Of a DNA stretch of 64,000 bases, positions 44,434-52,904 are shown in pieces (position 1 is the first letter of the stretch; each line of letters opens with the position of its first letter). The translations under genes were made by a program, and so were the position numbers. The stretch is taken from assembly GCA_900316585.1 (NCBI GenBank), contig ONDM01000003.1, forward strand, positions 124,001-188,000, given 5' to 3'. The notes under the pieces were generated by a model. It searched no databases, was not told where the DNA came from, and saw nothing but the letters and a program-made list of their open reading frames with translations. The DNA is from an uncultured Prevotellaceae bacterium (GTDB lineage: Bacteria > Bacteroidota > Bacteroidia > Bacteroidales > Bacteroidaceae).

Positions 44434-46452
44434 ATGGAAAAGAAAACCCCATTAAAACTGATCAAGAATGATAAGTGGCTGGAGCCGTTTGCTCCGGCAA
44501 TAGAAGGTCGCTATTATAGTGTATTGGCCAAGAAATCAGAGTTGACAAATGGAGGAAAAAAATCTTTAAGTGATTTTGCAACAGGGTACCTCTATTTTGG
44601 TTTACATCGCACGGCTAAAGGTTGGGTGTTCCGTGAGTGGGCTCCAAATGCTACATCAATTTGTTTAATTGGAGATTTTAATGGCTGGATGGAAAGCCCT
44701 GAATACCAATTGAAACCAAAGAAAAATGGAGTGTGGGAGATTAATTTGAAGCCGAAATCTCTAAAGCATGGTGATTTGTACAAGATGAAAGTGCATTGGA
44801 ACGGTGGTGAGGGAGAGCGTATTCCAGCTTGGGTTCAGAGAGTTGTACAAGATGAGGTCACACATATATTCTCGGCACAAGTATGGGAACCCGAGGAACC
44901 ATATAAGTTCAAAGTAAACAGTTTCAAGCCAAATAAATCTCCATTGCTTATTTATGAATGCCATATTGGTATGGCACAAGATGCTGAAAAAGTGGGTTCA
45001 TATCGTGAATTCCAGAAGAATGTTTTACCACGTATTAAAGAAGATGGTTATAACTGCATTCAGGTTATGGCAATACAGGAGCATCCATACTATGGAAGTT
45101 TTGGTTATCACGTAAGCAATTTCTTTGCTTGCTCAAGCCGTTTTGGAACTCCTGAAGAATTGAAGGAACTAATAGATACAGCTCATTCTATGGGTATAGC
45201 TGTAATTATGGACATAGTTCATAGTCATGCAGTAAAGAATGAGATGGAAGGATTGGGCAATTTGGCTGGTGACCCATGTCAGTATTTTAATCAGGGATCT
45301 CGCCGTGAGCATCCAGCTTGGGATTCTTTATGCTTTGATTATGGTAAAAATGAGGTTTTGCATTTCTTGCTGTCAAATTGCAAATACTGGATGGAAGAAT
45401 TTCATTTTGATGGTTTCCGTTTTGATGGTGTAACATCTATGCTCTATTATAGTCACGGGTTAGGTGAGGCATTTGGTGGTTATCAGGATTATTATAATGG
45501 GCATCAGGATGACAATGCTATTGTTTATTTGACATTGGCAAATGATTTGATACATGAAATTAATCGAAATGCGATTACTATAGCTGAAGAAGTTTCTGGT
45601 ATGCCGGGTTTGGCGGCTAAAATATCTGAAGGAGGCTACGGCTTTGATTATCGTATGGCTATGAATATCCCTGATTATTGGATTAAAACAATCAAGGAAA
45701 AGAAAGATGAGGATTGGAAACCTAGTAGTATTTTCTGGGAGCTTACCAACCGTCGTAAGGATGAGAAGACTATTTCTTATGCAGAGAGTCATGATCAGGC
45801 CTTAGTAGGTGATAAAACTATTATTTTCCGTCTAGTAGATGCTGATATGTATTGGCATTTTAAAATTGGTGATGAAAATTTTGCAGCAGACCGTGGCATC
45901 GCTCTACATAAGATGATCCGTTTAATAACCTGCAGTACAATCAATGGCGGTTATTTGAATTTCATGGGAAATGAATTTGGTCATCCTGAATGGATAGATT
46001 TTCCTCGAGAAGGAAATGGATGGAGTTATAAGTATGCTCGTCGCCAATGGAATCTTGTCGATAATATGGATTTATGTTTCCATTGGTTAGGTGACTTTGA
46101 TAAAGCAATGATTCATCTAATTGGAAGTGAGAAAAATTTCCAGAAAAGTAAGGTACAAGAGATATGGCATAATGATGGTGATCAGGTTTTAGCTTATTCT
46201 CGTGGAAATCTTTTGTTCGTGTTTAATTTCAGTCCAGATAAGTCATTTACTGATTATGGATTTTTAGTGCCTAAAGGTTCATATGAAGTTGTCTTGAATT
46301 CAGATAATCCAAATTTTGGAGGAAATGGTCTGACAGATGACACTTTGCGTCATTTTACCAACTATGATGTTTTGTACAAGAAGTATAATAAGGAATGGCT
46401 TTTACTTTACGTACCAGCACGTACAGCAATGGTGCTTCGTAAAGTAGACTAA
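44434..46452 (+). CDS. glgB: 1,4-alpha-glucan branching enzyme (GH13, eukaryote-like subfamily)
   Basis: 672 residues. N-terminal CBM48 (FREWAPNATSICLIGDFNGW), then the GH13 barrel: MDIVHSHAVKNEMEGL, FRFDGVTSM (nucleophile Asp331), IAEEVSGMPGL (Glu385) and YAESHDQALVGD (Asp454). The short N-terminus and the wording IAEEVSGMPGL resemble the GH13_8 type of branching enzymes common in Bacteroidota and eukaryotes. It introduces alpha-1,6 branches in glycogen in the cytosol. It lies between the MORN gene and a membrane protein (6-base gap). Confidence 0.92.
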   Translation: MEKKTPLKLIKNDKWLEPFAPAIEGRYYSVLAKKSELTNGGKKSLSDFATGYLYFGLHRTAKGWVFREWAPNATSICLIGDFNGWMESPEYQLKPKKNGVWEINLKPKSLKHGDLYKMKVHWNGGEGERIPAWVQRVVQDEVTHIFSAQVWEPEEPYKFKVNSFKPNKSPLLIYECHIGMAQDAEKVGSYREFQKNVLPRIKEDGYNCIQVMAIQEHPYYGSFGYHVSNFFACSSRFGTPEELKELIDTAHSMGIAVIMDIVHSHAVKNEMEGLGNLAGDPCQYFNQGSRREHPAWDSLCFDYGKNEVLHFLLSNCKYWMEEFHFDGFRFDGVTSMLYYSHGLGEAFGGYQDYYNGHQDDNAIVYLTLANDLIHEINRNAITIAEEVSGMPGLAAKISEGGYGFDYRMAMNIPDYWIKTIKEKKDEDWKPSSIFWELTNRRKDEKTISYAESHDQALVGDKTIIFRLVDADMYWHFKIGDENFAADRGIALHKMIRLITCSTINGGYLNFMGNEFGHPEWIDFPREGNGWSYKYARRQWNLVDNMDLCFHWLGDFDKAMIHLIGSEKNFQKSKVQEIWHNDGDQVLAYSRGNLLFVFNFSPDKSFTDYGFLVPKGSYEVVLNSDNPNFGGNGLTDDTLRHFTNYDVLYKKYNKEWLLLYVPARTAMVLRKVD

Positions 46453-46458
46453 CATGTT

Positions 46459-47625
46459 ATGAATTATAATAATCCTTCATCAATAAGAACCGCGCGCGTA
46501 ATAGCTATTGTGTGCGGTTCTCTGTTTTGCATTTTTTCATATCTTTATATATGGAAAGTGCAGGGTGGTATATTGGGTATGGCACAACATGTATTATCCA
46601 ATGGATTAACAGTCTATTTTCCACCTGTTGGGGCTGGTATCATAACTATTCTTTTGCTGTTTCTTCAGATGCTATTGAATCGTATTTTTAAACTTCAACG
46701 TGAATGGCATTGCATTAGTTATTACCCCTCTTTTTTTACCTTAGCCATGATATCAAGTGTGGCGTCTACTGCTTATACACATTTTCAGTTTGGATATTGG
46801 ATTTGGCTTTATCCTGCAGGGCTGGTGGCGTTTTTGTTTGTGGTTTCTTTTTTTAAACATCTTTCAACTACCTTTGATGTCCGTGCAGGTGGTGTAATTA
46901 TTCGCACTCTAATTCCAAATTTAATCACTTTTATTGTTTTGGCAATTATATGTATGTGGTTGAGTGATACGAATGAAGTAGCACATGATCAATATGCAAT
47001 AGAATATAGTTTAAGCAAAAGAGATGTAGATAGTGCTTTGGAAATTGGGAATAAATCAAAGGCGACTAATCCTGAAATTACTGCGTTAAGAATTTATTCG
47101 CTTCAAAAAAAAGATTTGTTAGGTGAAAAGTTGTTTATGTATCCACAGAAATATGGAGCAGATGGTATGCTATTGAACTTAGCAGATTCTGTGCGAATGA
47201 TTTTCCCACCAATGCGACTTTATAAGGAATTAGGTGCCTATCCTCGTTATGCAAATGAATCAGCTGTGGAATTTCTAGAGTTACTAAATAAGTCCGAGCA
47301 AGCTAGGCAACCAATGGCTGAGCAATATTTGCTTTGTGCTTATTTGCTAGATCGTAATTTAGACAAATTTGTTGAAAAATTAAAGGTGGTTTATCATTTC
47401 AATGAAGATTCAGTCATCAAACTGCCTCGCTATTATCAGGAGGCGTTAGTGCTTTATCAGCATAATCATCCAGGAAAGATAAATTATAAAAATTCTATAC
47501 AAGAAGCGAATTATGAAGATTATAGAAGAATGGTAAAATCTTCTGCTATTTCTCAGGTTTCTAAGAATAGATCAAAAGTAGATTTTGGCAATACCTATTG
47601 GTGGTATTATGATACGGTAAAATAG
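46459..47625 (+). CDS. DUF6057-like integral membrane protein
   Basis: 388 residues. About five membrane helices in the first 175 residues (VIAIVCGSLFCIFSYLYIW; AGIITILLLFLQMLL; FIVLAIICMWLS), then a soluble helical TPR-like C-terminal part (ALEIGNKSKATNPEITALRIYSL; QARQPMAEQYLLCAYLL). The architecture resembles the C-terminal part of DUF6057 proteins. Function unknown. It is co-transcribed with glgB and the following small gene, both with gaps of about 5 bases. Confidence 0.65.
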   Translation: MNYNNPSSIRTARVIAIVCGSLFCIFSYLYIWKVQGGILGMAQHVLSNGLTVYFPPVGAGIITILLLFLQMLLNRIFKLQREWHCISYYPSFFTLAMISSVASTAYTHFQFGYWIWLYPAGLVAFLFVVSFFKHLSTTFDVRAGGVIIRTLIPNLITFIVLAIICMWLSDTNEVAHDQYAIEYSLSKRDVDSALEIGNKSKATNPEITALRIYSLQKKDLLGEKLFMYPQKYGADGMLLNLADSVRMIFPPMRLYKELGAYPRYANESAVEFLELLNKSEQARQPMAEQYLLCAYLLDRNLDKFVEKLKVVYHFNEDSVIKLPRYYQEALVLYQHNHPGKINYKNSIQEANYEDYRRMVKSSAISQVSKNRSKVDFGNTYWWYYDTVK

Positions 47626-47630
47626 AAAAT

Positions 47631-47870
47631 ATGGAAAAGCCTAAAGTTTATACAAAACAAGATGCAGATGCTCTTTGTAGTTGGTTTAAAACACGAGAGT
47701 TGCCCAAAAGCCTTCAAGTAGATAAAGCTACATTTATTCCAAATTTGGCTTTCACTGTTAATTCTCTCTGTGAATGTGCCCAACGTTATTGGAATAATCC
47801 ACGTATGGCCGGCTATTTGATTCAGTTGGATAAAATCAAAGCCGCGATAGAAAAAGGAGAAGCTCAATGA
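47631..47870 (+). CDS. Small DUF6965-like protein
   Basis: 79 residues, soluble, no signal. The core DADALCSWFKTRELPKSLQVDKATFIPNL and a following helical stretch recall small conserved Bacteroidota proteins (DUF6965-like), but the match is from memory and weak. It starts 5 bases after the membrane protein gene. Its stop codon lies inside the terminator hairpin. Confidence 0.6.
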   Translation: MEKPKVYTKQDADALCSWFKTRELPKSLQVDKATFIPNLAFTVNSLCECAQRYWNNPRMAGYLIQLDKIKAAIEKGEAQ

Positions 47871-47883
47871 GCCTCTCCTTTAT
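47853..47883. terminator. Bidirectional terminator overlapping a stop codon
   Basis: AAGGAGA (47854-47860) pairs with TCTCCTT (47874-47880) and GCTC pairs with GAGC around an AAT loop, with one internal bulge/mismatch. The stop TGA at 47868-47870 of the small gene is inside the hairpin. Confidence 0.8.
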
Positions 47884-47887
47884 ATTT

Positions 47888-48913
47888 CTAAAATGTTTCT
47901 TCGTTTGCTAGATTCCAGGCGTTAAGAAAAGAAGCCTTGGTAATCTCTATTATCTTTTCCCAATTAAGCTTTTCTGAATGATCTCCTGTCCCATGGTAGT
48001 CTGGATGTCCATCGGTATGATACCATATAATAGGTATTTTATAAATAGCAAAACTTCCATTGTCAGAACCACCTATAGGGTTATCCCATGCTCTGTAGTC
48101 AGGATCTAATTTTAGTCCATAGGTTTGAATATCTTTTTTTAACCATTCTCCAAATACAGGATGGGAAGCTGTGTAAAAATAAACGACGTATGGAGGATTC
48201 TCAGGTCTGTTGTTACGTCCAATCATGTCGAAGTTTAGGTATCCTTTTATTTGTTTTAGGAAAGTGCAATGGTCTACGAAATAACGTGATCCTAGTAATC
48301 CTCGTTCTTCTCCATCCCAAAAGGCTATAATTACATTTCTTTTAGGTTTTTTCCCACTTGCAATAAATGCTCTTGCTATTTGAAAAGCAGCACTTACTCC
48401 ACTAGCATTGTCATCTGCTCCATTATAAATTTGGTCTCCATTTAGCGCAGGATCTAAACCTAGATGATCAAAGTGCGCCCCTACAATAACATATTCATTG
48501 GAATTATCAGAAGGAATAATTCCAATAACATTTCTCATTTTTAATTTTCGTGTGGTTCCCTGTTTCCATTTCGTTATGGAATCAGCTATTACGCTAAAGC
48601 GTCTTCCTCCTTTATATCGGTCTTGACTATATGCTTCGAAATCCTGGAAATAGCTATCGAATAATGGTTTGACACCAATAAGTTTTAATTGACTTGCCAA
48701 ATACTTACTGGTAATGTATGAGCCATGAAACCCAGATTCACGTCCTTCTAATTCGTCACTAGCTAAAAATTCAATAATTGATTCAGAGGTACTTCTATTA
48801 ATAGAAGCAAGTCCGATTTCTTTGGCTGTAGGCTGAACAGACTTGTTTCTCTGTGCAAATGTAGGCAGAAATATTGTGAGACAGATTACTGCAGCTGATA
48901 ATACTCTTTTCAT
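47888..48913 (-). CDS. M28 family zinc aminopeptidase
   Basis: 341 residues. Signal peptide ending LPTFAQ. Zinc ligands are present: VGAHFDHLG (His), GADDNASGVS (Asp), WDGEERGLLGSRYF (Glu pair), NFDMIGRNN (Asp) and the late HTDGHPDYHGTGDH (His). This is the M28 di-zinc aminopeptidase pattern; PA domain absent. It should cleave N-terminal residues in the periplasm. Promoter box at 48945-48952; convergent with the glgB operon across a shared terminator. Confidence 0.9.
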   Translation of the reverse strand: MKRVLSAAVICLTIFLPTFAQRNKSVQPTAKEIGLASINRSTSESIIEFLASDELEGRESGFHGSYITSKYLASQLKLIGVKPLFDSYFQDFEAYSQDRYKGGRRFSVIADSITKWKQGTTRKLKMRNVIGIIPSDNSNEYVIVGAHFDHLGLDPALNGDQIYNGADDNASGVSAAFQIARAFIASGKKPKRNVIIAFWDGEERGLLGSRYFVDHCTFLKQIKGYLNFDMIGRNNRPENPPYVVYFYTASHPVFGEWLKKDIQTYGLKLDPDYRAWDNPIGGSDNGSFAIYKIPIIWYHTDGHPDYHGTGDHSEKLNWEKIIEITKASFLNAWNLANEETF

Positions 48914-48944
48914 GGATTAATTATAAATGTAATCATATTGCATA

Positions 48945-48952
48945 CAAATGTA
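48945..48952 (-). promoter_or_regulatory. -7 box of the M28 peptidase gene
   Basis: CAAATGTA on the plus strand reads TACATTTG on the minus strand, 31 bases before the ATG. Confidence 0.5.
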
Positions 48953-49060
48953 CAAAAAAACAAGCATAAATACTTATACTTATAGTGATTTTATATTGAA
49001 ATTTTAATAGACGGATTTTTTTATGTAAATTTACGCCAAAAATCATAGACACTCTGAATA

Positions 49061-51394
49061 ATGAAAAAATCAATTCTTTCATTTAGCCTATTTTTTATGG
49101 CAATATCTCCAGTTCTTGCTCAACTCAAGCTAACGGAGAATAATATTGATGAAATTGTAAAGGCGATGACTCTCGAAGAGAAATCTCTTTTGGTTGTTGC
49201 TAATGGTCGTTCCTCTACTATGGGGGCAGCTATTATTGCTCAATATGGAATTATTGGAGAGCATGCAGACTTTGTAGAGGGTGCTGCCGGAAGTACCATG
49301 CAAATCTCTCGTTTGGGTATTACTCCAACTGTCATGGCTGATGGACCAGCTGGTCTACGTATTAATGCCACTCGCAAAGATGATTCAAACACTTATTACT
49401 GTACAGGTTTTCCTACAGGAACTTCACTTGCATGTTCATGGAATACTGATTTGATCTATAATGTAGGTGCTTCCATAGGTAATGAGGTAAAAGAATATGG
49501 TGTAGACTTATTGCTTGCTCCTGGTTTGAATATTATGCGTAATCCATTGGGGGGGCGTAATTATGAGTATTATTCAGAGGATCCTGTAGTGAGTGGTTTG
49601 GTTGCAGCTGCTTATGTGAATGGTGTTCAAAGCCAAGGTGTAGGTGCTGATATTAAGCATTATGCGGTGAATAGCCAGGAAACTAATCGTTTAGCTGTTG
49701 ATGAAGTTGTAGATCAACGTTCCCTTCGTGAAATCTACTTAAAGGGATTTGAGATTGCAGTTAAGGAATCTAAACCATGGACTATTATGTCTTCTTACAA
49801 TAAACTTAATGGAAAGTTTACTCAACAGGATAAAGACCTTTTGACAACAATACTTCGTGACGAATGGGGATTTGATGGTATTGTTATAACGGATTGGACT
49901 CCAAAACGAGACACACATGAGCAGATTAAGGCAGGAAACGACTTAATGGCACCTGGTTATCCAACCCAAAGTTTTGAAGTGGTTGATAAGGTGAAAAGTG
50001 GTGAACTTTCTGAAGCAGATTTGGATATTTGTGTGAAACGTATTTTGGAGTATGTTGTTAAGACACCGCGTTTCAAAGGGTATAAGTTCTCTAATAAACC
50101 AGACATGAAGGCACATGCTGCAATTACTCGCCAGAGTGCTACAGAGGGTATGGTATTATTAAAGAATGAAAATGATGCTCTTCCACTGGAAAACGTGAAG
50201 AAAATAGCTTTATTTGGAGCAACTTCTTATTCACTACTGGCAGGTGGCTTGGGTTCAGGTCATGTTTACAAACCTTATACTATTGATTTGGTAGAAGGTT
50301 TGACTAATGCTGGACTGTCAGTAACTGATGATTTGAAAGATCTTTATTTAAAATATAAAGATTATCAATTAGCATCAGGTCCAATGACGGTTCAGAATTA
50401 TTCTTATCCACGTGGACAGAAAATGGTTCCCGAAATGGCTCTCCCTCGATTTACGATAGAAGCTCAAGCAGCTAAAGCAGATGTGGCTATTTTGACTATC
50501 GCCCGTCAGGCAGGTGAAGGGGCTGATCGTGTAAAGGATGGGGATTTTAACTTGACAGATATGGAGAGGGATTTATTGCAAAATGTTTGTGATGCGTTCC
50601 ATCTTTTAGGAAAGAAAGTGATTGTTGTTTTGAATACTGGTGTCGTTATTGAAACTGATTCTTGGAAAAATCTTCCAGATGCAATCTTGTTAGCTTGGCA
50701 ACCAGGTCAGGAGGGTGGAAATTCTATCGCAGATGTTTTGATAGGGAAGGAAAACCCTAGTGGAAAGTTGACAATGACTTGGCCAATTTCTCTGACAGAT
50801 GTTCCTTCATCACAGAATTTCCCTATCAATGGTGTTCCACAGGGTCCAGGTGGATATAATTTTGGTGGAAATGGTCAAATAAAGAATAGGGATTATACTT
50901 TGCATTCAGAAGGTTTGAATATCGGATACCGTTATTTCAATACATATAAGGTCGAAGTAAGCTATCCATTTGGTTACGGCTTGAGCTATACTAGCTTTAA
51001 TTATAGTAAGCCTACTGTTAAACCTACAAAAAATGGTTTTGAGGCTACCATTACTGTGACAAATACAGGTAAAGTGGCAGGTAAGGAAAGTGTACAACTC
51101 TATGTTAGTGCCCCTGCTGGTGGCTTGGAAAAGCCTGCTTGTGAACTGAAGTCATTTGCTAAAACACGTAAATTGAATCCAGGTGAATCAGAAACATTGA
51201 GTTTCAAGGTTGACAATTATTCATTAGCAAGTTTTAGCATTGCTAATTCACAATGGGAAACAGCTGCAGGTAAATATACTATTTTATTTGGAGCGAATGT
51301 AGAGGATGTACGTGGTACTGGTATATATAATTTGGCTAAGGCTCAAGTATGGCCAGTTCACAATGTGTTAGCTCCAGATATGGAACTGAAATAG
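49061..51394 (+). CDS. Glycoside hydrolase family 3 beta-glucosidase-like protein
   Basis: 777 residues. Signal peptide ending SPVLAQ, not a lipoprotein. GH3 motifs DGPAGLRINA, RNPLGGRNYEYYSEDP, VITDWTPKRD (nucleophile Asp278), then the C-terminal domain (FGATSYSLLAGGLGSGHV; RQAGEGADRVKDGDF) and a fibronectin-III-like tail from about 650 (YPFGYGLSYTSFNY). It is related to the GH3 at 11972 but not a recent duplicate: only motif blocks agree. Probable operon with a mutarotase (24-base gap) and galE. Linkage specificity not readable. Confidence 0.9.
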   Translation: MKKSILSFSLFFMAISPVLAQLKLTENNIDEIVKAMTLEEKSLLVVANGRSSTMGAAIIAQYGIIGEHADFVEGAAGSTMQISRLGITPTVMADGPAGLRINATRKDDSNTYYCTGFPTGTSLACSWNTDLIYNVGASIGNEVKEYGVDLLLAPGLNIMRNPLGGRNYEYYSEDPVVSGLVAAAYVNGVQSQGVGADIKHYAVNSQETNRLAVDEVVDQRSLREIYLKGFEIAVKESKPWTIMSSYNKLNGKFTQQDKDLLTTILRDEWGFDGIVITDWTPKRDTHEQIKAGNDLMAPGYPTQSFEVVDKVKSGELSEADLDICVKRILEYVVKTPRFKGYKFSNKPDMKAHAAITRQSATEGMVLLKNENDALPLENVKKIALFGATSYSLLAGGLGSGHVYKPYTIDLVEGLTNAGLSVTDDLKDLYLKYKDYQLASGPMTVQNYSYPRGQKMVPEMALPRFTIEAQAAKADVAILTIARQAGEGADRVKDGDFNLTDMERDLLQNVCDAFHLLGKKVIVVLNTGVVIETDSWKNLPDAILLAWQPGQEGGNSIADVLIGKENPSGKLTMTWPISLTDVPSSQNFPINGVPQGPGGYNFGGNGQIKNRDYTLHSEGLNIGYRYFNTYKVEVSYPFGYGLSYTSFNYSKPTVKPTKNGFEATITVTNTGKVAGKESVQLYVSAPAGGLEKPACELKSFAKTRKLNPGESETLSFKVDNYSLASFSIANSQWETAAGKYTILFGANVEDVRGTGIYNLAKAQVWPVHNVLAPDMELK

Positions 51395-51418
51395 TTTAAA
51401 ATATTTAATTTGTAAAAG

Positions 51419-51802
51419 ATGGAGGGAATACCAGTTCGTAATTATGGTCAGCCTGTAAAACGATATGTACAGATACTTGACTTAAAGGACAATCCTGATC
51501 TTATTGAAACATATAAAAAGCAGCATAGTAAGCCCTATATGTGGCGGGAGATTATTGATGGAATAAAATCGGTTGGTATTCTTGAAATGGAACTTTATGT
51601 TCAAGGCAATCGATTGGTCATGATAGTAGAGACCCCTCTTGATTTTGACTGGGACAAAGCAATGAGTAAATTAGCAGGCCTTCCACGTCAACAGGAGTGG
51701 GAAGATTGGAATGCTCAGTATCAGGACTGTAAAGTAGGAGAAACTAGTGATGAGAAATGGAAACTGATGGATCGTATGTTCCATCTATATGAATATGAGT
51801 AA
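51419..51802 (+). CDS. L-rhamnose mutarotase-family protein
   Basis: 127 residues. Dimeric alpha-beta barrel fold of RhaM type: YVQILDLKDNPDLIETYKKQHSKPYMWREI with the conserved His in KQHSKPY, then LEMELYVQGNRLVMIVETP and the Trp-rich end QEWEDWNAQYQD. RhaM interconverts anomers of L-rhamnose; members next to other sugar genes may act on other sugars. It lies between a GH3 and galE, so a role in interconverting released sugars is plausible but unproven. Confidence 0.8.
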   Translation: MEGIPVRNYGQPVKRYVQILDLKDNPDLIETYKKQHSKPYMWREIIDGIKSVGILEMELYVQGNRLVMIVETPLDFDWDKAMSKLAGLPRQQEWEDWNAQYQDCKVGETSDEKWKLMDRMFHLYEYE

Positions 51803-51816
51803 ACAAAGGAGTAAGT

Positions 51817-52836
51817 ATGAAAATTTTAGTAACAGGTGGAGCCGGATATATTGGGACACATACCTTGATTGAATTGCAAAAAGCAGGACATGAGACTGTT
51901 GTTGTGGATAATTTGGCTAATTCACAGAAGGAATCTTTAAATCGTGTCTCAGAACTGTTAGGTGGAGTAGAAATTCCTTTTTATAAGGTAGATATTCGTG
52001 ATCGTGAAGGCTTGAATAGGGTATTTCAAGAACACGAATTCGATGCTTGCATTCACTTTGCAGGTTTAAAGGCTGTAGGCGAATCAGTAGAAAAACCATT
52101 AGAGTATTATGAAAACAATATGAGTGGTACTTTTGTGTTGCTTGATGTAATGAGAAAACATAATTGCAAAAATATCATTTTCTCTTCTTCTGCAACTGTT
52201 TATGGTGATCCTGCTGTTATTCCTATTACAGAAGATTGTCCCAAGGGGCATTGTACAAATCCATATGGCCAAACAAAAAGCATGTTGGAACAAGTTTTGA
52301 TTGACATTCAGAAAGCTGATCCAGAGTGGAATGTAGTATTACTTCGATATTTTAATCCTATTGGCGCTCATAAAAGTGGCAGAATTGGTGAAAACCCTAA
52401 TGGAATTCCTAATAATTTGATGCCATATATAACTCAGACAGCTGTGGGTAAGCGTAAGGAATTGGGTGTCTTTGGTAATGACTATGATACTCCTGATGGT
52501 ACTGGTGTCCGTGATTATATTCATGTGGTAGATTTAGCTACAGCTCATGTTGCTGCTTTAAAAGCTATTGCTGACAAGAAAGGACTGGCTATTTATAACA
52601 TTGGAACAGGTCATGGGTATTCTGTTTTGGATGTTGTTCATGCTTTTGAGAAGGCAAATAATTTGAAGGTTCCTTATGTGATTAAACCACGTCGAGCTGG
52701 AGATATTGCTACATGTTTTTGCGATCCAACCAAGGCTAAAATCGAATTAGGTTGGGAAGCAAAGTATGGAATAGAGGATATGTGTCGAGATTCTTGGAAT
52801 TGGCAGAAAAATAATCCTAATGGTTACGAAGTATAG
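51817..52836 (+). CDS. galE: UDP-glucose 4-epimerase
   Basis: 339 residues. NAD-binding TGGAGYIGTHT at 7-17, catalytic Ser in SSSATVYG and Tyr-Lys in YGQTK, then YFNPIGAHKSG and GTGVRDYIHVVDLA. It interconverts UDP-glucose and UDP-galactose for galactose use or polysaccharide precursors. Last gene of the GH3-mutarotase-galE unit (14-base gap), with a terminator behind. Confidence 0.95.
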   Translation: MKILVTGGAGYIGTHTLIELQKAGHETVVVDNLANSQKESLNRVSELLGGVEIPFYKVDIRDREGLNRVFQEHEFDACIHFAGLKAVGESVEKPLEYYENNMSGTFVLLDVMRKHNCKNIIFSSSATVYGDPAVIPITEDCPKGHCTNPYGQTKSMLEQVLIDIQKADPEWNVVLLRYFNPIGAHKSGRIGENPNGIPNNLMPYITQTAVGKRKELGVFGNDYDTPDGTGVRDYIHVVDLATAHVAALKAIADKKGLAIYNIGTGHGYSVLDVVHAFEKANNLKVPYVIKPRRAGDIATCFCDPTKAKIELGWEAKYGIEDMCRDSWNWQKNNPNGYEV

Positions 52837-52850
52837 GGCTATAAAACTAT

Positions 52851-52887
52851 AAAAAAGACCTGGGCAGATTTAGCTCAGGTCTTTTTT
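52851..52887. terminator. Bidirectional terminator
   Basis: About 15-bp stem (52851-52865 with 52873-52887, one G-T pair), A-run and T-run arms, between convergent galE and the SGNH gene. Confidence 0.9.
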
Positions 52888-52904
52888 TATGGTTTCCAAT
52901 TGAA

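Noticed and set aside
11972-51394. Two GH3 genes (11972 and 49061) as a recent duplication
   Set aside because: They share only family motifs; signal type, lengths and intervening sequence differ throughout.
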